The notes below the pieces were generated by a model. It was given only the letters and a program-made list of their open reading frames with translations. It ran no database searches and was not told where the DNA came from. Both the position numbers and the translations under genes were made by a program. A stretch of 64,000 nucleotides of DNA from SP5GCR1 sp965199685. GTDB lineage: Bacteria; Pseudomonadota; Gammaproteobacteria; Poriferisulfidales; Oxydemutatoraceae. The stretch lies in assembly GCA_965199685.1 (NCBI GenBank), contig OZ241323.1:682001-746000 (forward strand), in the 5' to 3' direction. Below, piece by piece: positions 19,801-26,300 of the stretch (its first letter is position 1; the number at the start of each line of letters is the position of its first letter).

Positions 19801-22758
19801 CAATCTGACGGCAGCGTGCAAATCAGCGCAAATAACTCGTTCAACGTTGGGATTGAGACTGCGCGCGGAAATAATAGAAAAGCAAACTATGAAATACAGC
19901 TGAACTTGAGACATACGCCACCTGAGCCTGAGCCTCTACAAGTGCCGGATATTAGCGTAGTAATCAACGGTGCTGCCCCGACTGTGATAAGCAAACAACG
20001 TATTTTACTCTTAGACGAAGGAGATGTTGTGCGCTTTGATAACCTAGCGGCACTAATAGGTCGAGGACTGATCTTGCGATGGAATCAATTATCAGGGAAG
20101 CTGTTGTTTGAGGCACTACCTTTCACAGATTTTACGGTACCTGTTGATTTTGTTGCCAGAGACGAGAACGATAGCATGGTGGTGCTAGAACTGGAATTCA
20201 CTGATATCAATAATTCGGAATCTGCCGCGAGCAGAGAGATACTGATATCAGTGAGAAAGATCAACAATGGAAACTCCGAGACTGCCGTGAAATGGATAAG
20301 TAGCGAGACGCTTTCGGCAGGCGACTTGTCAAACGATATAGACGGAGGGGTTTTGGGTGATATCGGCTATCAGTGGTCAGTGGAGCAAAATGGTGTATTC
20401 GTAGAGATACCCGGTGCAGACCAAAAAAACTACACGCCTCCTGAGAATGCCCGCACCGTACAATACAGACTCTCGATGAGCTATACCGACGGACAAGGTT
20501 ATCGGACATCCCTCTCTTACGATGCACCACTATATACGGCTATTGCAGATTCTTTGGATAAAGATAACGACGGTTTAATAGAAATCGAAACCCTAGAAGA
20601 TCTCAATGCGATTCGTTATCAAATGGACGGCAGCGGTTACCGTGCAAGTTCTACAGCAAGCAAGATTACCGCAGGTTGTCCCAATGATGGATGCAGAGGC
20701 TATGAATTGGTGAGGGATTTGGATTTTCTAGACGAGGCAAGTTATAGTTCAACACTCAACAAAGTCGTCTGGACGACTGGTTCAGGCTGGCAACCTATAG
20801 GTACTATTACTAACAATATTTGTAGTGACTCGGCCAGCAACTGTTTCAATACTACTTTTGAAGGCAATGGATATAGCATTTCTAATTTGCGAATCAATAG
20901 AGACACCTTCAATGAAGTAGGCTTGTTTGCCGGAAATACCGGCATCATTCGCAATCTCGGATTGTCGGAGATAGAAGTAACAGGTCGTACTAGAGTCGGT
21001 GGTCTAGTCGGTCGCAACGAGGGTCAACTAATAAATGTTTATGTCATCGGCGGCAAGGTTATAGGGCAAAATAATATTATAGGTCTTTTAGCCGGTGAAA
21101 GCGCATCAGGTTCGTCAATTATAAATAGTTATGCTTATGGTGCTGTCACAGGTGCGCGATGGGTAGGTGGCATCTGTGGCGTAAACGATGGTGGCATCAG
21201 CAAAAGCTATGCGGTTGCTGATGTTTCAGCACAGGCGGATGCAGGGGGGCTAGTGGGTGAGAATCAAGACTCTATTAGCAATAGCTATGCAGCAGGTTCA
21301 GTTAGTATAAGTGAGAGAGAACGATCTGTGGGAGGTCTAGTCGGTGTACTATGGGTGGGTGGTAGTGTTAAAAATAGCTACTCGACTGCTGAGGTGAAAG
21401 TAACCTTTGATATACAAAGGGACAACGATGAACGCTATGTAGGTGGTTTAATCGGTAGAAGACACTCTAGTCAAGCTGTCACTAATAGCTATTGGGATAC
21501 TGATATAAGCGGACAGATGAATTCTCCAGGAGGTGGCATCGCTAAGACTAAGACTGAATTGCAAATGCCGACTGCACCAGGGACAATGGAAAACGATGTT
21601 TATCACACTTGGGATACCAACAGATGGGATTTTGGCACCTTTGAGGAATATCCAGTACTCAGATACCACGATAATACATGTAGCACTTCTACGCCGTCCC
21701 CAGATTGTGGCGAATTATTACTCTATCAGCGTATTGGCTTGCGAGATCTAAGGCTGGAACAGAATATGGGGGCAGGGCATCTGCATCTTTCTCCTAATTT
21801 TGATCCTGCGATCATGACCTATACGGTATCTGCAGTCCATGCCGATGCCAGCGAGCTGAAAATTATCCCCATAGCGGCCAATCCCGACGCGATTATCGTA
21901 GCCGACGGTAAAGTCCTGCCGGCGGATAATTCCGGCTATACTTTTGCGCTGAACACCTCTGGTGCTACATCTACGACTATCAGTGTTGCTGCGAGTAATT
22001 CAATAGCGACTGAAAAGCCTGTAATCTACAAATTGACAGTGAATAATCGTCTACCAAGGATAAGCATTAACGCACCTGCTTCAATCACAGAAGGTGAAGC
22101 CCTTGCTTTCAATGCAATTGTAGAAGATCTTGAGGGAGACGAGTTTAGTTATAGCCTGACCACGATTCCAGACCTATTGCCGGGCCTAGGAATAAGCACC
22201 GGCACAATAGTAGGTCGTGCCAATTTAAGGTATCAACTTAACATACCGAGTGATCTACTTGATGAGATGCAAATTATGGGTGCTGTGGATATCGTTATGA
22301 CGGTTGACGATGGCTCAGGTGTTGTGAGTGAAACGATGCCGTTAACGATAGTCAAAGAGAATAACGGTGTCATATCGCTGCCTGAACCTACGTTGAATGA
22401 TTTCACATACACTATGGCGGGTATAGATTTATCGTCGGATTCGGACGGAATGAATGCTAACCCTGAGATAGCCTACCAGTGGCAAAAGGAACTGCTGGGT
22501 AGCTGGGCAGATATTGAAGGTGCAACTGATGCAAGCTATACCGTTGAGGGTATCATAGGCGACCGCTATCGCGTGTTGGTTGATTATACCGATAAGCAAG
22601 GCTATAGGCATCGGAGAGTCGCATCTGCGGCGGTGATGGCACCGCAGCAATTTATATATAATGTCGTGAGATCTAGAGATGTTGTAAGAGACTTGATGGA
22701 TCAGCCACTGACAATTTCTATACAAGTTAGAGTACTCCTCGAAGGCCTCTTACGCTAG
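4861..22758 (+). CDS. Giant GLUG-repeat secreted protein, 10 modules (gene 2)
   Basis: I chose ATG 4861 because it gives a clean signal peptide: basic KKPSR, hydrophobic FLCILCLVVIGLL, cleavage after PVSA before Q. TTG 4855 would add two residues. No Shine-Dalgarno is visible. The mature protein has ten modules opening near 4972, 7327, 8811, 10291, 11751, 13199, 14740, 16171, 18184 and 20554. M1, M4, M5, M7-M10 carry a DxDxDG or closely similar loop; M2, M3 and M6 have lost it but keep 'YLEDL..R'. Each module has GCPxxGCxGYEL or a shortened form, GLUG repeats, an SYWD..DWDFG..QYP block and a beta domain of cadherin-like or Ig-like type. The end is APQQFIYN..RVLLEGLLR. It is likely exported through Sec and then surface-bound or released. 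An adhesin or structural-coat role is inferred from GLUG and Ig-like content, not demonstrated. Confidence 0.9.
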   Translation: MDEKKPSRFLCILCLVVIGLLQPVSAQDAFQCNYTTNIDQDNDGLIELCDLDALNAVRYQLDGSGYKESFDAVKITAGCPQSGCTGYELRGDLDFNSDDSYRNTTNKEAWTSGLGWLPIGDRLNFFTTRFEGNGHTIANLYINRPSDYVGLFRRMTRLAKISDLILSQINIKGNSYVGSLAGHNAGGVSYVGVEGGSLIGMGNHVGGLLGANTGTILNGDVMLEHIESNSHSLGGLVGRNEGHIRYSVADTSLSGVSQVGGLIGLNSDGMLADSRSDGSVKGHDYIGGLVGLNRAWISSNHAEAQVISEGSYSGGLVGANHQGGRIADNQASGAVSGNLYVGGLVGWNKDSEITNSFTVNRVDGNSDVGGLVGWNEDGQINNTYASGSVGGLRRVGGLVGNNKGIVSDSFANGQVVASGEYVGGLIGWNYANQTRHAATVRVIHSYWDSEAVEILVSDGGSLRTTAQLKSPTAPGLLGETFERWDRDDWEFGTNEQYPILRHSEGSNRGHLLPNQHIMLSGLLVLDGLTLSPAFNPQTIDYRVNLFDDSVGEIRFSPTIANSTQTISILKDEELSLPSVHNGETVAINLNVAPEPTLVTIARHYRIWVIRQSGLEATISSDRSDYRVSEGQHITFNVSTSEPDLRRVSYRWSQVSPTQPDLLKDSNTRQVELNIDIPNDFVTVDADETPVVLQVEVNANGRTVVHNTTMTVVKTNSGGISTLAAPIYHEGTLTVAELSEADLPMEPDGGVDPSSFRYQWQYKLPSNLASWQDIEDATQMRYEVPTVLSVINNVRYRMLLDYDDNQGHRHRIVSDSLPLIRVLDDDDFTDIYYLEDLYAIRNQLNGRYELVRDLDFNSDASYRNRLNKTKWTVADYKDSADTGWLPIGTFTNRFTGIFRGNGYTIFNLQINRDTAEYQGLFSSLGSAAMVRDTSLLNVKIEGAKYIGGLAGLNRGTIIDGYVVGEFSGNSLVGGIVADNSGKIINSYASSVISRQSSHFGGLVGTNQGSVINSHATARILAGQTTNSGGLIGWNATGARVINSYAGGDIRGAFPLGGLIGFNRGSITNSYATSNVSGSGVGGLVGNNQLSTAMITNSYAIGNVSGSGGGLVSDNVGVISASYWDAETSGLQDGYGSGQTTRQMQLPTMAIGIFEAWDDDDWDFGNSEQYPILKYAPGPDGDGCSMSGLLAGLPQCGELISPRLRYGLRSLATADGATLSPEFTLSPEFNVGELNQSGIYIGTVRSTDNTIRLIPTTLEPTAHISFYIGNDETAYDRIRSGETSKAISLKESDMTRIRMEVQGTQTVRYTLYIDYSSTATDEGLIMINYLEDLRAIYRQPRGSYKLARDLDFADHESYLDPLNGIFWTVDDYDDASDTGWIPIGSESEPFAGSFDGNGYTISGLQINRDTTDNQGLFGVTTSDARISNIGLLNLKVEGLAKVAGLVGTNQGQVGYSYVVGNIRSRSGGTAGGLVASNNGGDIIGSYAISEVSGAPPLGGLVGDNDGRIINSYADSIIMSITAGASTFGGLVGHNQSLIANSYATGKILLRNRSSIGGLVGWNDLGAQIINGYASLNIEGAVSGGLVGYNLGSIENSYAIGELSGGRVEGSLVGISEGGRIIASYWNTDTISVGSNNGIGQTTLQLQSATPTIPANSIYKDWDSSDWDFGTAQQYPILKHTTVTESVLGCGSPGMPRCGNLISPGLRYGLRGLRAASDAIFYPSIDIEKLNQSGIYIGTVIGNHPRVRLIPVAMESTAHISIIGTMRETVNSHETSLPIPLKEDDAQAVIVEVEGTQTVRYTLYLDYMHHRIIDEDSNGLVDINYLEDLDAIRHQSDGSGYRAHGSAVEVTLGCPSEGCQGYELLRDLDFNDTGSYRNADENMRRWTGAGAWQPIGGFVGTFKGNNKTIANLRVRGRGGLFASIGSDERVAHIDGIGLLGVDIRAWAAAGIASSCQQCTISNSYVVGNIAGNTNAAGLLNTISAVSDGVGGGRARISNSYFIGNLVVNGRSAVGGGLIGNVDSDLSITDSYAVGRITAQHDDGFIGSLVGARTSSIIQISNSYTSVLATQGGEPQGLFGGNKNPKDQLAPTAQASYIDADVSATEVTLGRSKRTVELQSPTTATDIYTRWGSDGLGNSDNWDFGSDKQYPAIKYNLRAHTNDNDSSDGDEHCGAADIQKRPAACQTLLRHQGSLLRDLKLPEGAGLSRSFAFASFDYDMSVNADQSSIRLFATAFNAVARVEVFKDGNLLGASNSGEWTVPIPLNDHANTVFALVVTEGNRRSYPYRFTVNRLSIVAENIDKDGDGLIDISHATHLSAIRNRLDGSAYQESGAGDVIYCSNGCAGYELTADIDLAGIDWQPIGSADEPFSSSFRGNGYTISNLTIKADYSNDIGLFGVMRGRIENVGLVNVDISGRNWVGSLAGRFQGGTIINSYADGKLAFGFTNGGGLVGSLGRGSTIANSYARVDVSARTELNGIIVSAGGLLSSITGGSIINSYATGDVQASIVGVGNTSFANAGGLLGSSSLPVSAIINSYAIGNLRASHRAGLALNRDRSLTISNSYYRTGAVISGTDALIGTARTEMQLKAGVPRFGPTYIGWDRADWHFGNSEQYPALLYTAGNGNNAACRQLAAQQVSDCNGRLSANLSGHDKAIVCRSHLPRSPEQIPYCGALLPGQRSGLVGLEFSENAHLTPPFSSQIYDYELLVDADIEILRTTPTGYYGSDTITIDAGGLSSLTGSGQGSSFTLSDDLGDDLDSIVFKVQSATPGVPTVYTIKILQDIAVVDGFIMIDYLEDLNLMRNSLAQVSAPFTDCPINTQDNVRRCRGYKLARDLDFKDPTSYRAGVVNPMWTGGAGWQPIGEYNPNQGLWGFRDLFSGDGHTISNLRIHGVATGDMGLFDRIGRGGRIENVGLLVVDIDVDNSRRSLTSVGALVGSNLGEVVNSYVIGGNVQGDYLVGGLVGENSDSANPDATGAIVNSYADVSVNGRVAIAGGLVGTSSRGGKIRNSYASGAVVGNEIVGGLAGIMARDIKNGYASGDVSGTLQVGSLVGFLSEAGMVVSNSYATGKVTGSSRGLFGSVLSGSRATASYWDISTGGVADDANSANGIGKTTAELQTPAIGGGIYRGWDSDDWYSVVGQYPVLRYTSATDVLARPACQAAENTSSEMPVCGSFLSAQHLSGLRSLALSNNIGQVLLLRPDFNPGIYDYELILKNDASEFAIIPNTFNTNAMIVVTDDSGTNPRRVLRTGQTTTLAMDNINDFLLTLTVEDPLLPGTMTTTRYRFEVSKHPLINVNDIDEDDDGLIEIGSIDDMNVMRYQLDGSGYRANQDNMKIVRGCPNDLCLGYELTRDLDFQDAASYRSGVVNTEWAENWQPIGGRDNPFDSIFNGNNHTISNLRIDRTDTDNIGLFAALADSAQVTNVNLSDVEVGGRFSVGGLAAHNAGEIDNSYANGTVAGERAVGGLVGYNVGRISNSYVYGMVSGEISVGGLVARNESGGMIANSYSLSRVSGNNNIGGLVGLNLGAIANTYASGSVQGVTLIGGLIGENGGSVRNSYATADIVCTGVPACATYTVATGGLIGSNASGIAVNSYWDTATSNISGNIQGLAAGTGKTTLQLQSSNSQSSDASEAYYRWSDSDWHFGNASQYPILKYTSTTESMLTGLQSYGLESLTIAEVVTLSPHFDTTKLYYRVGVELDANIPHLHLTPSALNAEAIIRIVSDNGFDETVASGISSSAIMLHSTDTTVISVEVSGKRRARYRFEVDYFSSNLGRDADADGDGLIEILTLEDLDAMRNALDGSIIRQQNDEGVFVENARGCPMTGCRGYELLQDLDFDNPAHYRTGRVNTAWTSGAGWQPIGTQMLPFVATFKGNGYTISNLRVNRPESDGGLFGVIDGSEADVAIEGLGLSDVDIVGGVHVGGLVGHNRAGDISKSYVTGSVSTTGKDGSAIVGGLVGSNVGGSITESYAETQVKGNLADSLTTSLAGGLVALNDDHGHIDNSYAIGSVISRGSVGGLVALNRSSSEIINSYAVSRAIAMGATSMAGGLVAVNNATVDDSYWDMEASGVASSAGGISATTEILQSSTPTSPINSIYRNWDPDVWEFANANRYPTLNAVNNAQLLAPEGKSLLQSFMLQSFAQLSHARLFPSFHPLIFDYELIAESGQMTEVRLFMTPTREGTTIDVACSDGLVCSSGIPISFVLDGSNAPQITINTRTPDADELLYNFSVRYVESEVRRVTETTTTTVSMSLMVAEGERIRLTTPYDFGLNQDSYRYNWYQLIGDPLRLKDALSPVDTQSLVLDFTVPIDVVSKQSDSRTVQLVMEVIVNGNFYATQFISLIISKRNNDSGNRARLLKDNNKIHTYTVRFEREDGSEFVDRDKGLASIDMQWQRRRSDAEDWVNVGSGLPYTLPNEGNYQYRALATYEDNQGYREQFETGVIDYLDIDEDGDGLIEIAYLEELDAIRHQLDGTGYKATASANKVTAGCPVVNNVEKCRGYELINDLDFTNDASYRTSDTAALSVLKNRWTVTNFQDENDSGWQPIDKEFNAVFNGNGHTISNMQINRSVGTQNPIGLFSRIGATGRIENLGLVDPAIKGLVGVKNVGGIAGAIRRGSVIMNSYVAGDVASGNTDKVIRGDVSGAGLIGGLVGWNQGFILNSYAKINVVAEDSGTASNKRVGVGGLAGRNIDGGKVYNSYATGEVKGPCIVGGLVGNQFSTNSEDDEKRSEIRNSYATGNVETGFGTCSNSNNRIAGGLVGANNDSRVENSYARGEVSGAGTLAGLIGRRLGGSTANPINSYWNFDANCEITPSGGSVAAGAYCFSSTTRGVDSDARLDNRLRASSGGTGRACIRDDGSTTFCQVYMDWGSASWDYGTSEQYPALKYVVGLNTSDPGCDQDPETALPRCGTLLPGQFPDTVLLNSLSLSANSKEVRLTPSFDPNIFNYRATITTEIVPVAMKIATDADEGTEITIRKDGGTPLTKQSDGSVQISANNSFNVGIETARGNNRKANYEIQLNLRHTPPEPEPLQVPDISVVINGAAPTVISKQRILLLDEGDVVRFDNLAALIGRGLILRWNQLSGKLLFEALPFTDFTVPVDFVARDENDSMVVLELEFTDINNSESAASREILISVRKINNGNSETAVKWISSETLSAGDLSNDIDGGVLGDIGYQWSVEQNGVFVEIPGADQKNYTPPENARTVQYRLSMSYTDGQGYRTSLSYDAPLYTAIADSLDKDNDGLIEIETLEDLNAIRYQMDGSGYRASSTASKITAGCPNDGCRGYELVRDLDFLDEASYSSTLNKVVWTTGSGWQPIGTITNNICSDSASNCFNTTFEGNGYSISNLRINRDTFNEVGLFAGNTGIIRNLGLSEIEVTGRTRVGGLVGRNEGQLINVYVIGGKVIGQNNIIGLLAGESASGSSIINSYAYGAVTGARWVGGICGVNDGGISKSYAVADVSAQADAGGLVGENQDSISNSYAAGSVSISERERSVGGLVGVLWVGGSVKNSYSTAEVKVTFDIQRDNDERYVGGLIGRRHSSQAVTNSYWDTDISGQMNSPGGGIAKTKTELQMPTAPGTMENDVYHTWDTNRWDFGTFEEYPVLRYHDNTCSTSTPSPDCGELLLYQRIGLRDLRLEQNMGAGHLHLSPNFDPAIMTYTVSAVHADASELKIIPIAANPDAIIVADGKVLPADNSGYTFALNTSGATSTTISVAASNSIATEKPVIYKLTVNNRLPRISINAPASITEGEALAFNAIVEDLEGDEFSYSLTTIPDLLPGLGISTGTIVGRANLRYQLNIPSDLLDEMQIMGAVDIVMTVDDGSGVVSETMPLTIVKENNGVISLPEPTLNDFTYTMAGIDLSSDSDGMNANPEIAYQWQKELLGSWADIEGATDASYTVEGIIGDRYRVLVDYTDKQGYRHRRVASAAVMAPQQFIYNVVRSRDVVRDLMDQPLTISIQVRVLLEGLLR

Positions 22759-22793
22759 CCTATTTGAGGCTGTTGAAAAAGTACCGAAACTGG

Positions 22794-22820
22794 TAGGGGC
22801 GGACTCGCATGTCCGCCCTA
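22794..22820. repeat. Palindrome of the TAGGGGCGGAC..GTCCGCCCTA family
   Basis: Left arm TAGGGGCGGAC pairs with right arm GTCCGCCCTA, with one bulged G and loop TCGCAT. This is the second member of the family described at 4288. It lies just after the stop codon of gene 2. Confidence 0.75.
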
Positions 22821-23037
22821 AAGTACCGTCCTGCACTACTGCAACCGCTTGCGCCACCGAATCATGCAAACCATTTACTGGGTACCTGCTTGATATTTTG
22901 TTGACACAACGCTTACCTAAAGTTGAGTCTTCGCACAAATCTACCCGCTCCGCGCCATCAAATCATGGTTACCGTAAACGAAATGAATGGATTGTGTGCA
23001 GATACGACACAACCACCCCGTCAGGCTTCGCCTGCCA

Positions 23038-23054
23038 CCCCTCCAAAGGAGGGG
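23038..23054. repeat. Hairpin C copy, CCCCTCC-AAA-GGAGGGG
   Basis: Perfect 7-bp stem. It is preceded by CAGGCTTCGCCTG, a second small palindrome. Both are repeated in the same order upstream of gene 4 (40155-40187). Confidence 0.75.
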
Positions 23055-23190
23055 AATTGCCTTGTGTTGACACAACGCTTACCTTAACCGCAGGGGCAGA
23101 ATAAAGCTGCCACTTGAGCCAGTAGGTCAATCGGCGGTTCCATTTACACAGATAAAAAATAAAAAATTTATCAAAACAATAAAAAATAAA

Positions 23191-23219
23191 TTTGTGTTTG
23201 CAGAAAAATATGTTATAAA
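23191..23219 (+). promoter_or_regulatory. Probable extended -10 promoter of giant gene 3
   Basis: -35-like TTTGTG (23191-23196), a 17-bp spacer and TATAAA (23214-23219) preceded by TG at 23211-23212, which makes an extended -10. The same arrangement is present upstream of gene 4 at 40321-40349, and sequence similarity continues through the whole leader. The predicted leader is about 105 nt. Confidence 0.55.
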
Positions 23220-23256
23220 TATCTGATGGGAAAGGGAATTTTCCATTAGTATTTCA

Positions 23257-23322
23257 ATTCAAGCAGTATAGCTTTGAATATTAGACAACGAGGAGGAATA
23301 TTCAGGGGTAGGTATGTAGAGG
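23257..23322 (+). promoter_or_regulatory. Leader element of gene 3: covarying hairpin, start-stop AUG-UAG, Shine-Dalgarno
   Basis: Hairpin arms ATTCAAGC (23257-23264) and GCTTTGAAT (23271-23279) pair with one bulged U. The gene 4 leader keeps the pairing with different inner bases (ACG/CGT). Next come AGGAGG (23291-23296), AGGGG (23304-23308) five bases before an ATG that is immediately followed by TAG (23314-23319), and AGAGG (23318-23322) nine bases before the real ATG 23332. All four parts are conserved at 40387-40454. They suggest post-transcriptional control or an operator; this is inferred from conservation only. Confidence 0.5.
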
Positions 23323-23331
23323 TACTGCATT

Positions 23332-26300
23332 ATGAAGGTGTCTAGTCTGCCAGTATGTGCGACTTGTCTGCTGACAGTGATGTTTTCTGAGATTGCTATT
23401 GCGCAACGTCACCTTCAATGTAATTACACAACCGATATAGACCAAGACAACGACGGCTTGATAGAGATTTGTGATCTCAATGCCTTAAACGCAATTCGCT
23501 ATCAATTGGACGGTAGCGGTTATAGAGAAAGTTTAACCTCCCCAAAAATCACTGCAGGATGTCCTCGAAGCGGCTGCAACGGTTTTGAGTTGCATCGCGA
23601 TTTAGATTTCAATGCCGACGATGACTATCGCAATATCACCAACAAAGAAGCATGGACGAGTGGTCTGGGTTGGTTGCCTATAAGCGATCGGTTGAACTTC
23701 TTTGCTGCTAGGTTCGAGGGCAACGGTCATGCGATAGTCAATCTCTATATCAACAGACCATCAGATTATGTCGGTTTATTCAAAGCAACGGCAAAGCGAG
23801 CCAAAATAAGCAATTTGGTATTGTCACGAATAGACATCAAGGGTAATTCTTATGTCGGTAGTTTGGCAGGTCATAACGCCGGGAGTGTTGCTTATATCGG
23901 AGTGGAAGGTGGTAGTCTCAGCGGTATGGGTAACAATGTCGGCGGATTGTTTGGTGCCAATATCGGCACAATACTCAACGGCGATGTGATACTTGAGCGT
24001 ATAGAGGGTAGTGGGCATAGTCTCGGCGGTCTAGTAGGTTATAACGAGGGGCGTATTATGCATAGTGTTGCCGATGCAAGTTTATCCGGTGTCAGTCAAG
24101 TCGGTGGCTTGGTCGGTCTCAATTCCGACGGCGCGCTAGCAAATAATCGGACCGACGGGACTGCAAAAGGGCGCGATTATATCGGTGGTTTAGTCGGTCT
24201 CAACCGTGCTCGGATTAGTTCAAACCATGCCGAAGGCAGAGTAATAAGTGAGGGTTCGTATAGCGGTGGTTTGGTCGGTGCGAATCATCAAGGCGGCAGA
24301 ATCGCTGACAGTCAGGCGAGTGGTACGGTTTCGGGCAACCTTTATGCCGGAGGTTTAGTCGGTTGGAACAAGGATAGCGAAATCACCAATAGTTTTACGG
24401 TTAATCGCGTAGATGGCAATAGCGATGTAGGCGGTTTGGTCGGTAGCAACGAGGATGGTCAAATAAGCAATACTTATGCGAGTGGTTCTGTAGGTGGTGT
24501 GCATAGAGTCGGTGGTTTGGTCGGCAGCAATAAAGGTATCGTTTCCGACAGTTTTGTAAACGGACAAGTTGTAGCGAGCGGTGAGCATGTCGGTGGTTTG
24601 ATAGGCTGGAATTATGCACATCAAAGGAGAGGTGCCACTACGGTTCGTGTAGTACACAGCTACTGGGATAGCGAGGCTATTGAGATTTTGCTGAGTGCTG
24701 GTGGCAGCCCTAGAACTACTGCACAGCTAAAGTCACCGACCGCCCCTGGTCTACTAGGTGAGACCTTTGAGAGGTGGAATGTCGTAGATTGGGAGTTTGG
24801 AACAAGTGAGCAATATCCGATACTCAGGCATAGCGAAGGTTCTAATAGAAGGTACTTGTTGCCAGGTCAGCACATCATGCTGTCGGGTTTGCTTGTTTTA
24901 GACGGTTTGACTTTATCTCCTGCGTTTAATCCGCAAACCTTCAACTATCGTGTGACCTTAAGCGACAATAGTGTGTCAGAAATAAGATTCAGCCCTACGA
25001 TAGCGAATAGCACACAAACGATTAGTGTTCTTAAAGACAAGGAGACCAGCCTGCCGTCGGTTCACAATGGTGAGACGGTATTGATTAATCTGAATGTAGC
25101 TCCCAAACCGACTTTGGTTACGATAGCGAGACACTATCAGATCTGGGTTCTGCGTCAATCTGGTTTGCAAGCAACGATCAGTAGCAATCGTTCGGACCAT
25201 AGAGTGAGCGAGGGACAAGATATCACATTCAATGCTTCAACTTCTGAGCCGGAACCATGGCGAGTGCGCCATTGGTGGAGTCAGGTCTCGCCGGCACAAC
25301 CCAATTTACTAGAAGGCTCGGATTTGAGTCTACCTAAGATCAACATAGACATACCCGACGATTTTGTAGCCCAAGATGAAAATGAAACCCCAGTTGTATT
25401 GCGACTGGAGGTGAATGCCGGTGGAGCAACCGTAGTTCAAACTACAACGATGACGGTCGTCAAAGCAAATAACGGTGGCTTAGACACCTTAGCTATTCCA
25501 ATCTATCGTGAAGGCACTCTAACGGTGGCAGATATAAGTGAAGCTGATTTATCTATGGAACCTGACGCTGGTGTGGATCTTAATAGCTTTCGTTACCAAT
25601 GGCAGTACAAGCTACTGTCCGATTCTGTGGTATGGCAAGATATTGAAGGCGCAATGCGAATGCGCTACGAGATACCTATGGATTTATCGACAATCGATAA
25701 TATCAGCTATCGTGTAAGATTGAATTATCGCGACAATCAAGGTCATCGTCATCGCATCGTATCCGAGCCGTTATCGATTAGACATGTTGCACAAAAAAAT
25801 GATTTTGCCGATATTTATTATTTGGAGGATTTGAATGCGATACGCAATCAACTCGATGGTAAATACGAATTAGTCCGAGATTTGGATTTCCAATCGGATG
25901 CCAGCTATCGCGACTCGATCAATAAAGCGGAATGGACGGTAGCCGATTACGACGATGCTAGCGATACAGGTTGGGTGCCGATAGGCAACGAGGCGCAGCC
26001 TTTTGCCGGTAGCTTTGACGGCAATGGCTATACGATATCGGGTTTACAGATAAACAGAGACACTGCCGAAACTCAAGGTTTATTCGGGGTCACAACACCT
26101 AGTGCTGTTATAAGAGACATTGGTTTGTTAAACCTAAAAATAGAGGGTGGAGCTAAAGTTGCTGGACTGGTCGGCACCAACCGCGGGCAAATTGGCTATA
26201 GCTATGTTATCGGCAGTATCGAATCAAAGCGCGGAAGTATTGCCGGCGGTCTGGTTGCGAGCAACGATGATGGAGATATCATCGGCAGTTATGCAATAAG

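Larger units (their letters stand above)
22759..23331. other. Intergenic region between giant genes 2 and 3: repeats then promoter/leader
   Basis: No gene is visible. A miniature-element end (GAGGCTGTTGAAAAAGTA, 22766-22783) starts eight bases after the stop. The palindrome at 22794-22820 follows, then a unique stretch. The segment at about 22957-23067 is repeated almost exactly at about 40092-40202, upstream of gene 4. A 14-bp dyad TTGTGTTGACACAA sits at 23062-23075 and also at 4262-4275. A hairpin B relic lies near 23115-23136. An A/T-rich promoter and leader occupy the last 190 bp. Confidence 0.7.

Noticed and set aside
22898..23104. Small plus-strand open frames in the intergenic repeats (also 40043-40387 and 63326-63535)
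   Set aside because: They consist of the dispersed palindromic repeats, have no ribosome site or recognisable protein feature, and the repeats occur in either orientation.
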